31,470 nt of DNA from Streptococcus sp. A12. Lineage in GTDB: Bacteria; Bacillota; Bacilli; Lactobacillales; Streptococcaceae. The translations under genes and the position numbers were made by a program. Shown here in pieces: positions 14,225 through 21,702 of this stretch (its first letter is position 1; each line of letters starts with the position of its first letter). The DNA lies in assembly GCF_905372335.1 (NCBI RefSeq), contig NZ_CAJPOU010000018.1, forward strand, positions 1 through 31,470, written 5' to 3'. The notes under the pieces are model-generated. The model ran no database searches. It was not told the DNA's origin and worked only from the letters and a program-made list of their open reading frames with translations.

Positions 14225-15007
14225 ATGAAAACAATATATAAAAAAGATATCGTACAGAGCTTAACAGACCTTGGCCTGAAAAAAGGAGATGTAGTCATTG
14301 TACATACATCGTTAAAAAGTATTGGATATGTATGTGGAGGAGCACAGGCTGTGATAGAAGCTCTAATTGAAGTTGTTACTTCTGAAGGAACCATTGTGAT
14401 GCCCACGCAGTCATGGAAAAATCTAGATCCGGAAACAGGTGTGCACTGGAATGCAGAGGAGTCAGACTGGGAAAAAATTAGAGAGAATTGGCCAGCATAT
14501 GATAAGCAGATAACGCCAACCAATACAATGGGAGCTGTTGCAGAAATGTTTCGTCAATGGCCAGGTAGCATCAGAACAGAGCATCCAGCAAGATCAATTT
14601 GTGCATGGGGGAAACATGCTGAATATATTACAGAGGAACATACTCTTTCAAATATATTTGGGGAGGGATCCCCTATCTCAAAACTCTATGAACTTGATGC
14701 AAAAGTATTGTTAATAGGGGTTGGATATGATAAAAACACCTCTATACACCTAGCGGATGTTCGTGCAGAGTATCCTGGGAAACGTGACTGTATTGAACAC
14801 AGTGCTATACTTGAAGATGGTGTTCGTATATGGAAATCATATAAGACCTTATTTGTTGATGGAGAAGATTTTGAAGACATAGGAATTGCGTTTGAGGAAA
14901 TAGGTCATGCAAATATAGGGAAAATAGGTATTGCCGATTCTAGATTAATGCAACAGCGTAGTTTAGTAGATTTTTCCGTTTCATGGATTGAAAAGTATCG
15001 CCAATAA
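14225..15007 (+). CDS. AAC(3)-family N-acetyltransferase
   Basis: 260 residues, typical for the antibiotic_NAT / YokD-like fold. Motifs: GDVVIVHTSLKSIG with His27, the GGAQAVIEAL helix, GTIVMPTQSW, THPxxS-like EHPARSICAWG with His120, and LIGVGYDKNTSIHLAD with His175. Members transfer acetyl from acetyl-CoA to the 3-amino group of aminoglycosides; many chromosomal relatives have no proven antibiotic substrate, so resistance should not be assumed. AGGA lies upstream of the ATG. The gene is AT-rich and occupies most of the insert between two convergent operons that is bounded by direct repeats, which suggests acquisition by transfer. No terminator of its own is seen on the plus strand. Confidence 0.85.
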   Translation: MKTIYKKDIVQSLTDLGLKKGDVVIVHTSLKSIGYVCGGAQAVIEALIEVVTSEGTIVMPTQSWKNLDPETGVHWNAEESDWEKIRENWPAYDKQITPTNTMGAVAEMFRQWPGSIRTEHPARSICAWGKHAEYITEEHTLSNIFGEGSPISKLYELDAKVLLIGVGYDKNTSIHLADVRAEYPGKRDCIEHSAILEDGVRIWKSYKTLFVDGEDFEDIGIAFEEIGHANIGKIGIADSRLMQQRSLVDFSVSWIEKYRQ

Positions 15008-15080
15008 ATTAATTTTTAATCAATGAAGAGTTTGATAAGGTCAGAAGAAAACTTATACAATAATCTGGAACAAAAAAAAT

Positions 15081-15132
15081 TGAAACAAAAATACCCCAAA
15101 AGTTAGATTTTATCTATCCAACTTTTGGGGTA
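15081..15132 (-). terminator. Terminator for the minus-strand ABC operon (dispersed palindrome)
   Basis: TACCCCAAAAGTT (15092-15104) pairs with AACTTTTGGGGTA (15120-15132). Read on the minus strand it is followed by TTTTTGTTTC. It is the inverted relative of the palindrome at 2965-3009 and lies about 30 bases beyond the ATPase stop codon. Confidence 0.75.
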
Positions 15133-15140
15133 CAGTTCAA

Positions 15141-15165
15141 AAATGCTTGTTCGCTTTTTGTATTT
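15141..15165 (+). repeat. Right direct repeat of the acetyltransferase insert
   Basis: AAATGCTTGTTCGCT, one T, then TTTGTATTT: a copy of 13510-13535 without the partner arm needed for a terminator. It overlaps the end of the minus-strand ATPase gene. Confidence 0.7.
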
Positions 15166-15853
15166 AATCAACCTTTTCTACCTTTAGCAATTGGCCGTGT
15201 TTTAATTCATAAATGGTATCCACATAGGTCAGGATAGAGCGGTCATGGGTCACCATGATGGCGCTCTTGTTTTTGGATTTGACTTCTTTTTGGATCAATT
15301 GGGCGATTTCTTGCCCTCGATCTGGGTCTAGGCTAGCTGTTGGTTCGTCGGCTAAGATGACCTGCGGATTTCCGATGAAGGCCCGAGCGATGGCTGCCCG
15401 TTGTTTTTGCCCACCGGACATCTGATTCGGGTATTGGTGGTAACAAGCTTCGATACCAAGATCTGCCAACAAGGCTTTGACTTCCTCTTGGCGTTTTTTC
15501 TTGTCCTTTTCCCCTTTTAATTTGGCCACTAGTTCTAACTGGTCACCGATTTTCATATAGGAGAGGAGCTGGTGATCTTGGAAGATAAAGCCGAGCAATT
15601 CCAGTCGTTTTTGCGTCCACTGGCCTTGGTTGAGACCGGTCAAGTCTTGGCCTGCGATGCGAATCCGGCCCTCATCCGCTGATAAAAGCAAGCCAGCGAT
15701 GGCTAAAAGCGTGGACTTACCAGATCCTGAAGGGCCCAAGATGGCGACAAATTCGTTGGGTTCGACGCTTAAATTAAGCTGATTGAGGACATGGTGCATC
15801 TGGTTGCCATCGTCGTAAGATTTTTTGATATTTTCTAATGCAATAATAGCCAT
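15164..15853 (-). CDS. ABC transporter ATP-binding protein (MacB/HrtA-like)
   Basis: 229 residues from the ATG at 15853 (MAIIALENIKKSY), preceded by GGAG; the frame is open upstream to an ATG at 15874, which would overlap the permease more. Walker A GPSGSGKST, the Q-loop region FIFQDHQLLSYM, signature MSGGQKQR, Walker B VILADEPTASLD and switch histidine MVTHDR are all intact. It is a MacB-type ATPase that pairs with the FtsX-like permease immediately upstream, with which it is probably translationally coupled (the stop codon is one base before this start). The closest functional analogues I can suggest are HrtA-like heme or drug exporters; the substrate is not shown by the sequence. Confidence 0.9.
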   Translation of the reverse strand: MAIIALENIKKSYDDGNQMHHVLNQLNLSVEPNEFVAILGPSGSGKSTLLAIAGLLLSADEGRIRIAGQDLTGLNQGQWTQKRLELLGFIFQDHQLLSYMKIGDQLELVAKLKGEKDKKKRQEEVKALLADLGIEACYHQYPNQMSGGQKQRAAIARAFIGNPQVILADEPTASLDPDRGQEIAQLIQKEVKSKNKSAIMVTHDRSILTYVDTIYELKHGQLLKVEKVD

Positions 15854-15854
15854 C

Positions 15855-16958
15855 TTATTCTCCATTTCCGCCAATGACTTCGATTGGATCTACTTTTTTG
15901 ATTTTGACAAGGGACAAGGCACCACACAAAATAGAGGTCAGGATAAAGCTAACCGAGATGGTGAGATTGTCCTTCAGGGTCATAAAGGAAGGGACGCTAT
16001 TAGGTAAAAATGGCGCCATTATGGTTGCCAAGCCAAGCCCCAGCAGCACTCCGATGAGGGAGATGATGGTGAGCTGGGATAGTTGGACATAGGTAATCTG
16101 GCTCATGGACATGCCAATGGCCTTCAAGACGCCGAACTGTTTCAACTTCTGCAGGGTGAGGATATAGAAGAAGACCCCAAGGATAGCAGAAGAAGCGAGT
16201 AAGAGCACCCAAGTGATCATCCGTAGCGTCAGGTTTTGAGCCTTGTAGCCAGGGATTTTATCGATAACTTGCTTCTTATCCGCCACCATTAAGTTGCTGG
16301 CTAGATCGCTAGAAGAGATGCTTTTCTTGGTCACAAGGGTTTGGGCTTGCCATTGATAGCTTGGATCTGTTTTTTGCCGCATGCCTGTGTAGGTATCCGA
16401 GCTGATAAAGCCAATCTCGCTATAGCCGTATTTGGCATTTTTCGCGAAGGCCACGACCTTGAGTTTTTGCTTAGAGGTTTTATCGATCACTTGATCGCCG
16501 ACTTGGATCCCTTCATCCTCTTTGAAAGAACTGTCTAGAATGACCTCGTTTTTCTTTAAGTCAGAGATCTTGAGGTCTGTATCTTCCATGTTTGGATTGA
16601 GGATCTCTTCTTCGTTGTGATCAGTCGCGAAGTAGGTGATATCCAGAGTGTTGGAATCCTCTGTTTTTGAGACAGTTGCTCGCTGGATGGACAAACCCGA
16701 ATAGCCCATTCCCTCTATCTTTTGGACCTCATCTACATCTTTCGCCGTAATGGTTGAAAAGGGGATAATCCCTTCTGAATCCGTCGAAAGGATGTAGTGC
16801 AGCGACCCATAGTTATCGATTTGGGCTGATACCGAACGGCCCAGTCCATTTGTCAGACCGGACAAGAACACCACCATAAACATGAGGATGGTAATGAGGA
16901 GTTCAATCAGGATAAACTTCTTGGGTTGGTATTTAATTTCATTCCATGCGATTTTCAT
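15855..16958 (-). CDS. ABC transporter permease (FtsX/HrtB-like)
   Basis: 367 residues from the ATG at 16958, which has AGGAGAAC just upstream; the open frame extends to 17102, but that extra N-terminus (SPSPNTIPILSPHLWY) is not protein-like. MKIAWNEIKYQPKKF is the cytoplasmic start; helix 1 spans about 16-38. An extracytoplasmic MacB-like domain (about 45-235) follows, then three helices (about 245-270, 290-320, 330-352). A single permease of this type probably works as a homodimer with the ATPase encoded next to it, as in HrtBA heme exporters. It is transcribed away from esxA. No HlyD-type adaptor or regulator gene is adjacent. Confidence 0.87.
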   Translation of the reverse strand: MKIAWNEIKYQPKKFILIELLITILMFMVVFLSGLTNGLGRSVSAQIDNYGSLHYILSTDSEGIIPFSTITAKDVDEVQKIEGMGYSGLSIQRATVSKTEDSNTLDITYFATDHNEEEILNPNMEDTDLKISDLKKNEVILDSSFKEDEGIQVGDQVIDKTSKQKLKVVAFAKNAKYGYSEIGFISSDTYTGMRQKTDPSYQWQAQTLVTKKSISSSDLASNLMVADKKQVIDKIPGYKAQNLTLRMITWVLLLASSAILGVFFYILTLQKLKQFGVLKAIGMSMSQITYVQLSQLTIISLIGVLLGLGLATIMAPFLPNSVPSFMTLKDNLTISVSFILTSILCGALSLVKIKKVDPIEVIGGNGE

Positions 16959-16980
16959 ATTCGTTCTCCTTTTAGCACGG

Positions 16981-17024
16981 AGGTGCTCAAGTAGCTTGGC
17001 ACCTAAACATACTCTACCATCATA
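16981..17024 (-). promoter_or_regulatory. Promoter and leader hairpin of the minus-strand ABC operon
   Basis: On the minus strand TGG-TATGAT (-10 at 17024-17019) forms an extended -10. Between it and the start codon, AGGTGC-T-CAAG (16981-16991) pairs with CTTG-GCACCT (16995-17004), a ten-pair stem in the 5' leader or an operator. Confidence 0.5.
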
Positions 17025-17120
17025 CCACAAGTGGGGAGATAATATTGGGATGGTGTTTGGGGAAGGGGAGAGTGATGAAGAAAAGTTTGAAACCCAAATC
17101 ATAAAATAAAATGGATACTC

Positions 17121-17149
17121 TTGACAATTCCTATTAAAAGCGTTAGAAT
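17121..17149 (+). promoter_or_regulatory. esxA / T7SS promoter
   Basis: A consensus TTGACA -35 (17121-17126) and a TAGAAT -10 (17144-17149) are separated by 17 bp, about 55 bases before the esxA start. AAGGAG at 17192-17197 is the ribosome-binding site. Confidence 0.8.
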
Positions 17150-17160
17150 TCTACTATAAG

Positions 17161-17178
17161 TTGTTCAATTTTGAACAA
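17161..17178 (+). promoter_or_regulatory. 18-bp palindrome at the esxA transcription start (candidate operator)
   Basis: TTGTTCAA (17161-17168), TT, then TTGAACAA (17171-17178): a perfect inverted repeat beginning about 11 bases after the -10 box, exactly where a dimeric repressor would block initiation. No T run follows, so it is not a terminator. Confidence 0.55.
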
Positions 17179-17204
17179 ATAAATTATAAACAAGGAGTCC
17201 AATT

Positions 17205-17501
17205 ATGGCAGAAATTTCACTATCCCCAGAAGAACTCACCTCGCAAGCCGCTGTTTATTCAAACGCTCGCGATCAAATTGAAGCTGCTATCCAAGCAGTA
17301 AACAGTGCCAATGGAGAAATGCAAGCACACTGGCAAGGTAGTGCCTTTAATTCTTACCTTGAACAATATCAACAATTACACGGTGATGTTGTTAAATTCC
17401 AAGAGTTGTTGACTTCTATTAATCAACAATTGGTTAGCTATGCTAATACTGTTGCTGAGCGTGACAACGCAGACGCATCTGGATTTGGTTTTAAAGGATA
17501 A
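17205..17501 (+). CDS. esxA: EsxA, WXG100 protein of T7SSb
   Basis: 98 residues, a helix-turn-helix protein with the defining W43-Q-G45 turn in MQAHWQGSAF. Helix 1 spans about 8-38 and helix 2 about 47-85, with a short tail ending GFGFKG. EsxA is the secreted core component of T7SSb and dimerises as a four-helix bundle. It has a strong consensus promoter and is followed by a terminator-like hairpin at 17517-17550, so it may be made in excess over downstream genes. It is the first gene of the T7SS locus and is divergent from the minus-strand ABC transporter. Confidence 0.95.
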   Translation: MAEISLSPEELTSQAAVYSNARDQIEAAIQAVNSANGEMQAHWQGSAFNSYLEQYQQLHGDVVKFQELLTSINQQLVSYANTVAERDNADASGFGFKG

Positions 17502-17516
17502 GAAGACTCTGGAATG

Positions 17517-17550
17517 GAGGGATGGGATTACTTCCTATCCCTCTTTAATT
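17517..17550 (+). terminator. Terminator/attenuator after esxA
   Basis: GAGGGATGGGA (17517-17527) pairs with TTCCTATCCCTC (17532-17543), followed by TTTAATTT. It lies between esxA and the toxin module and probably permits partial read-through, since no strong new promoter precedes 17581. Confidence 0.6.
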
Positions 17551-17580
17551 TAGTTGAAATTTCGATAGAGGAGAGTAAAA

Positions 17581-17997
17581 ATGTCAGATGCATCCTACTA
17601 CCAAGGTCTAGCGAATCAAGAATCTCAAAAATATGAGCAAGCCATTGCTCAAAAGGGAGTGGTCGACGAAAAAATTACCCGCCTAGAGACTGCAAAGACA
17701 GATCTATCCACACAGATAGAAAATTTTCAAACAGGTATTATAGAGGCCTTAGAGAACATAAAAGGGGAAGATGAATCTCAGTTCAAAGGTGATCGTAAAA
17801 CTAAATATGCCGAACAGTATGAATTGGCAAATACTGCTGCTACGACTAATAAAACAAGCCATGATACAAATTTAACCAGTATAGCCAATATGATTGAGGA
17901 GCTCCAAACGGAGTCTGCGAATCTACAGGCTGCAGCTGATACAGCCTATACTAATATGACGAATTATCAAGCAGCGGCAAATAACGCAACTTCATGA
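17581..17997 (+). CDS. LXG-toxin partner protein (DUF5082-like)
   Basis: 138 residues, almost wholly helical, with GGAG as ribosome-binding site. Residues 1-55 form a heptad-rich coiled coil (MSDASYYQGLANQESQKYEQ, then KITRLETAKTDLSTQIE); a central turn with FKGDRKTKY is followed by a second long helix. Size and pattern recall the YwqH/DUF5082 family that precedes LXG toxins in Bacillus and Streptococcus, one of the partner classes (Lap proteins) that bind the LXG domain before export. Family placement is by eye. It is the first gene of a toxin module placed between esxA and essA. Confidence 0.6.
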   Translation: MSDASYYQGLANQESQKYEQAIAQKGVVDEKITRLETAKTDLSTQIENFQTGIIEALENIKGEDESQFKGDRKTKYAEQYELANTAATTNKTSHDTNLTSIANMIEELQTESANLQAAADTAYTNMTNYQAAANNATS

Positions 17998-18015
17998 TAA
18001 AGGATAGAAGGATCA

Positions 18016-18279
18016 ATGGGAATAAAAGGAACAGATTATGGCACTTGGACCGGACTGACTTCTACAGTTAATTCAAGTGTCACAAATATTACAGATATTG
18101 CGGAGCTGAGTTTTGCAACTACAACGATGACGCCTTTTACATCTTTTAATGATGATATTAAATCATTTAACGAAGTAATTGGTGCTCTTAAAACATTTAC
18201 TACTGATGATGTCACACATATGAATCAAGCTGCTGAAAACAAAGTGACAGATGACAAAAATCAGGCAAATGCTAAATAA
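18016..18279 (+). CDS. Small LXG-toxin partner / T7SS effector-like protein
   Basis: 87 residues starting 18 bases after the previous gene, with AGAAGGAT as ribosome-binding site. It is helical, rich in Thr, Ser and Asn, with a central TTTMTPFTSFNDDIKSF segment and an end that reads DVTHMNQAAENKVTDDK. That ending, with the spaced N/D residues, is like the short TIGR04197 (DUF3130) or DUF5344 proteins that sit just before LXG toxins; I cannot decide between them. It is likely the second targeting partner of the LXG protein encoded two genes downstream. Confidence 0.55.
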   Translation: MGIKGTDYGTWTGLTSTVNSSVTNITDIAELSFATTTMTPFTSFNDDIKSFNEVIGALKTFTTDDVTHMNQAAENKVTDDKNQANAK

Positions 18280-18306
18280 GAAAGTTACCGGAAAGGAACT
18301 AGATAA

Positions 18307-18972
18307 ATGAATGAGATGAGTAATTTATACAAAACGGCCTTGCATCAATTAGAAATTAGTGAGGATGATCAAGCTGTCCTAGAACAAGTTGGCTATTCCT
18401 TAGTCGGTCAAGCTGATGCTTTTCGTAAACTCCAACTGGTAATTTTTAAGAAAGAGTCTCTGTATAGTTACAGTAGTTTGCTTGGGACATCCGTTGAGAT
18501 GGAGTTTGACTGGGACAGTTCAATAGCATGCTTGACGTATTTGGACTCGGAAGTCAAACTACCAATGAAAGACTTTATGCTTTGGCTATCCTATACGGAC
18601 TTGCTTCTGGCCCCAGTTCTTCCTTTAGGAAGTTTGGTAGAGTTGGATCGCGACTTACTTCCTCAAGGGTTAGTTTCTGCCATGGAGGATGCAAAAGTTC
18701 CCTTTATGGCAACAATCATGGGGCGTAGGATTATCCCTGAACCAGATGATAAGGAATATATAGATTATATGGTGAGTATTTATCCCTATGGTATGAGATT
18801 AGATGTGGAACCATTGTTTATTCCAAGTTATTTAATTTCTCAGGTTATTCATAAAGGGTACAGCGATACGTTTGATCAAGACTATGTTGATCAGCAATTT
18901 CGAAAGGATTATTTCCAACATAATATTCTTTCCCTGACACATAGTACCGAAGGAGAAATCGATGAAAATTGA
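18307..18972 (+). CDS. Two-part protein with C-terminal DUF4176-like domain
   Basis: 221 residues. The first 95 residues are unlike anything I recognise. From residue 103 the chain reads VLPLGSLVELD, then MATIMGRRI, then YIDYMVSIYPYG, PLFIPSYLISQVIHKGYSD. The same ordered blocks (LPLGSxV, MxxxGR, DYxxxxYPxG, FxxxSxIxxVxxxGxxD) occur in the 99-residue protein at 21325-21624, so this is a DUF4176-like domain fused to an extra N-terminal region. DUF4176 proteins accompany LXG toxins in streptococci; their function is not established, and a chaperone or adaptor role is possible. The gene overlaps the toxin start by 11 bases, so the two are translationally coupled. Confidence 0.6.
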   Translation: MNEMSNLYKTALHQLEISEDDQAVLEQVGYSLVGQADAFRKLQLVIFKKESLYSYSSLLGTSVEMEFDWDSSIACLTYLDSEVKLPMKDFMLWLSYTDLLLAPVLPLGSLVELDRDLLPQGLVSAMEDAKVPFMATIMGRRIIPEPDDKEYIDYMVSIYPYGMRLDVEPLFIPSYLISQVIHKGYSDTFDQDYVDQQFRKDYFQHNILSLTHSTEGEIDEN

Positions 18973-20425
18973 TATGACAGAGGTTCAGAACCAAAAGACG
19001 TCCTTGTCTACCTCACAAACATCACTTTCAAATCAAATCGAAACAGCAAAGTCCTCATTTGTGAATCTGGTCAATTCGGAAAGTCTTAAAGGAGATGTCA
19101 AATCAGCAATTAATGCTAAGATTAGCAATCATCAAATTCCGCTGATGACGAATTTCTCTAACGCTATGACTCTTCTCTCTGCTCAATACGACAAAACGAT
19201 TGAACAGTTTCAGACGACAGTATCCGAAACTGCGGCAGATGCAATTATTGATACAGACTACTTACAAGGAATCTTAGATGGTTTTTCAAGTATTGAGACC
19301 AGTATTTCTACTGTAGATGGACAAACAGCTAGTATTTATGACTCAATCTCTGACATTATTAGCCTAACTAATCCAGATGCTAGTACTATTACAACCCCCT
19401 TATCAGAAGGTAAAACCATTCTAACGGATACCAAAACAAATATGGAAAGCTTCAATGGTTGGAAGCGTGGTGATGACTACAGTAAATTATTGCAGATTCA
19501 GATGACTACTTTGGGAGGTTTAGCAGTTGCAGGCAAAACTTCTTTCACATCAAAAGAAGCTAAGGCATTTTACTACGAAGATGACTTTTTGAATGCTGTC
19601 AATCAAATTCAAGATTCTGTAAGTAATTCAACTCCAGTAAAAATGTTGAATTTAATATCAAAAACTGTTGATGGTTTATTTTTTGTGAAAAAAACAGCAG
19701 GGGAAATATCAGAGAATGAAAATAAAAATCGCTTGTCCAATGGTATGGATTTGTTAGAGGGCTACTATGATTTATTGGTAAAAGGCGCAAGAAGTCATAG
19801 TTCTCATCAAAGCATGGAGAGAGCAGGCTTTGATGGCCTAAACCAATTATGGCAGAAATATAGTAAGGATGGTCGAACACTTTGGGATGTGCTCTACCAT
19901 TCAAGATTAGGAAATAAATTTAGATCTGTGATGACCTCAATTACTGAGTCTAAGGCATGGAAGTATGTGAGCAAGATCAAAGATACAGTTGATATGGTTG
20001 ATGGTCCCCTCAAAAATGGCATTAAGATAGTTGGGAAAGGGCTCAACTTTGCTGGTTGGACTTTAATGGCAGCTGAAGCTGGTTATCATGGAATCAGCGC
20101 CTATAATGATAAAGGGAGTCGTGCTTATAAGAGTGTTGGTAAGTCTGTCCTCCATGCGGGTATAGAAACTATGAAGAATGCTGGTCCATTGGAAGCAACA
20201 GCTGTTGGAGCAAAGTTTGGTCCAATTGGAGCAGGAGTTGGTTTCCTGTTCGGAACTGTTAACGGGATTGCAGGTGTAGTTAATCCAAATGGAAAGGATG
20301 AATTTTACAAAGGTGTCGAGAATCTTGCATTTGATGCTTATGATGGGGCAGTTAAGACAGCGAAAAATGTTGGTAAAGCTCTTACTAGTGGATGGAAGAC
20401 TGTTACGTCATGGTTTGGAGGCTAA
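18962..20425 (+). CDS. LXG-domain T7SS toxin with C-terminal glycine zipper (TelE-like pore former)
   Basis: 487 residues. Residues 1-200 form a helical LXG domain: LKG at 42-44 in SESLKGDVKSAI, followed by HQIP and SAQYDKTIEQF. A mixed middle region runs from about 205 to 345. The C-terminus is amphipathic and glycine-rich: GWTLMAAEAGYHGISAY, then glycines at 416, 420, 423, 427, 431 and 435, giving an uninterrupted GxxxGxxxGxxxG zipper inside a membrane-length hydrophobic stretch (about 412-440). The S. gallolyticus LXG toxin TelE forms pores through such a zipper. No nuclease or other enzyme motif is seen. The next gene, four bases downstream, encodes a polytopic membrane protein, fitting an immunity protein against a membrane-active toxin. 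Pore formation is inferred. Confidence 0.78.
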   Translation: MKIDMTEVQNQKTSLSTSQTSLSNQIETAKSSFVNLVNSESLKGDVKSAINAKISNHQIPLMTNFSNAMTLLSAQYDKTIEQFQTTVSETAADAIIDTDYLQGILDGFSSIETSISTVDGQTASIYDSISDIISLTNPDASTITTPLSEGKTILTDTKTNMESFNGWKRGDDYSKLLQIQMTTLGGLAVAGKTSFTSKEAKAFYYEDDFLNAVNQIQDSVSNSTPVKMLNLISKTVDGLFFVKKTAGEISENENKNRLSNGMDLLEGYYDLLVKGARSHSSHQSMERAGFDGLNQLWQKYSKDGRTLWDVLYHSRLGNKFRSVMTSITESKAWKYVSKIKDTVDMVDGPLKNGIKIVGKGLNFAGWTLMAAEAGYHGISAYNDKGSRAYKSVGKSVLHAGIETMKNAGPLEATAVGAKFGPIGAGVGFLFGTVNGIAGVVNPNGKDEFYKGVENLAFDAYDGAVKTAKNVGKALTSGWKTVTSWFGG

Positions 20426-20428
20426 ACA

Positions 20429-21307
20429 ATGAAGAGAGTAAGTATATTTGGTGCTGATTTTGAAGACAGTAAGAAAATTGTAACCAGTGGGAAGTATTCA
20501 TTGACAGCAGGGATGCCAAATCCTATCCATATGAGCCTACTAAATCGCCTCTTTACAGTTGGTTTTTGTATGTTTATCTTTTTTGGTATTATAGGATATT
20601 TTATAACAATTGCTATGCCAAGTAGTATTGGTTTAGAAGGTGAAGTATATTATATATCTTCTGCTTCAACTGCCTTGATCCGATCTATGGCAGCATTTCT
20701 AAAACCTATTAGTCTGCTATTCTACTTAACTTATCTATTTGCTTCTATTCCTGTTTTTTGGCCTAAGAAGCGCTTGAGCAGTCAGGTCTTTACCTATTTC
20801 CCTCTCTATTTTCCATGGGTATCTTCTGCGTTTTTAGCAGTCTTCTACTTAGCAAGTGCTGTGGCCTACGATGCCAACACTCTGCTGGGATTCTGGCTTC
20901 AGCTGATAGTAGGAATCGCTCTCTTTATCTGGATAATTGTTAATAAAATCCAGAATTTGAAACGACGATTGAATGATGAAGATGAAAAGGAACTTCTGAA
21001 GAAAGTCTTGTTGATTGCCCTAGGAATAATGGTCCTTCTTTTTCCAATATCACTAGTTTATCATTTGGTAAATAAGCTACCGATTTTGTGGTATTCTTAT
21101 CTTTTAAGCCCTTTGCTGACCGTTAGCTTTGTTATCTACGCTTATTTAGTAGCATTTCTCATTAATGTCCACATTGTGCAAGCCTACTATATCCATAAGT
21201 ATCCGATGGAATACAAAGAATATTTGGAGATTAGTGACCGCGAATGGTACAGTAAATCCTATTATAAAAAGTTGGTCAAAAGTGGTCAGTTAGTAGAAAA
21301 TAAGTAA
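20429..21307 (+). CDS. Polytopic membrane protein, probable immunity to the LXG toxin
   Basis: 292 residues beginning four bases after the toxin stop, with GGAGG inside the toxin's last codons. About six hydrophobic helices are visible (about 38-62, 88-108, 120-146, 152-172, 190-212, 218-246), with short cytoplasmic-looking ends and a basic/acidic C-terminal tail (KEYLEISDREWYSKSYYKK). The position directly after the toxin gene and the membrane location match immunity proteins of pore-forming LXG toxins (TipE-type). I do not recognise a named family, so the assignment rests on context. Confidence 0.65.
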   Translation: MKRVSIFGADFEDSKKIVTSGKYSLTAGMPNPIHMSLLNRLFTVGFCMFIFFGIIGYFITIAMPSSIGLEGEVYYISSASTALIRSMAAFLKPISLLFYLTYLFASIPVFWPKKRLSSQVFTYFPLYFPWVSSAFLAVFYLASAVAYDANTLLGFWLQLIVGIALFIWIIVNKIQNLKRRLNDEDEKELLKKVLLIALGIMVLLFPISLVYHLVNKLPILWYSYLLSPLLTVSFVIYAYLVAFLINVHIVQAYYIHKYPMEYKEYLEISDREWYSKSYYKKLVKSGQLVENK

Positions 21308-21324
21308 TAGAAAGGTGTAAAAAT

Positions 21325-21624
21325 ATGAGTGAAAAATTATTGCCATTAGGAAGTATTGTTTATTTGGAAGGTGGCACTGTTAAAGTGATGGTTGTTGGTC
21401 GAGGTGCCGTTTTAGAGCAAGAAGGAACCAATGTCTATTCAGACTACGTAGGAGTTGTATATCCTAGAGGAATTAACCCCGAAGATGCGGCGTTTTTTAA
21501 CCATGAAAGTATTGAAAAAGTTGTCTTCAGAGGTTTTGAAGATGAAGAAGAAATTCGGTATATGGAAGTCTATGAAGACTGGGAAAAAGGTTTGGATATA
21601 CCGAAAATGAAAGTTGAGGATTAA
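21325..21624 (+). CDS. DUF4176 protein
   Basis: 99 residues. The conserved opening LLPLGSIVYLEGGTVKVMVVGRG is nearly a textbook DUF4176 start, followed by YSDYVGVVYPRG and FFNHESIEKVVFRGFEDEEE. It is predicted to be a small beta-rich cytoplasmic protein. DUF4176 genes are common in streptococcal T7SS loci next to LXG modules; their role is unknown. It lies 17 bases after the membrane-protein gene and closes the toxin module, with a strong terminator 20 bases further on. A second, longer relative precedes the toxin, so the toxin/immunity pair is bracketed by two such proteins. Confidence 0.8.
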   Translation: MSEKLLPLGSIVYLEGGTVKVMVVGRGAVLEQEGTNVYSDYVGVVYPRGINPEDAAFFNHESIEKVVFRGFEDEEEIRYMEVYEDWEKGLDIPKMKVED

Positions 21625-21644
21625 GTTTAGTAATCTCAATTATG

Positions 21645-21702
21645 AATCGCTATAAATGAAAAATCGCTTAAATAAAAGCGGTTTTTCATTTATAGCGATT
21701 TT
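21645..21702 (+). terminator. Long-stem terminator closing the LXG module
   Basis: A 25-base arm (21645-21669, AATCGCTATAAATG onward) pairs with 21676-21700 (ending CATTTATAGCGATT) with a single G-U pair and a six-base loop, and runs into TTT. It separates the toxin module from essA. Confidence 0.85.

Noticed and set aside
14170..14523. 117-codon minus-strand frame over the AAC(3)-like gene
   Set aside because: Antisense shadow; the plus strand carries clear AAC(3) motifs.
14225..15007. Calling the acetyltransferase an aminoglycoside-resistance determinant
   Set aside because: The family motifs are clear, but many chromosomal AAC(3)/YokD-like proteins have no shown antibiotic substrate, so only the family is claimed.
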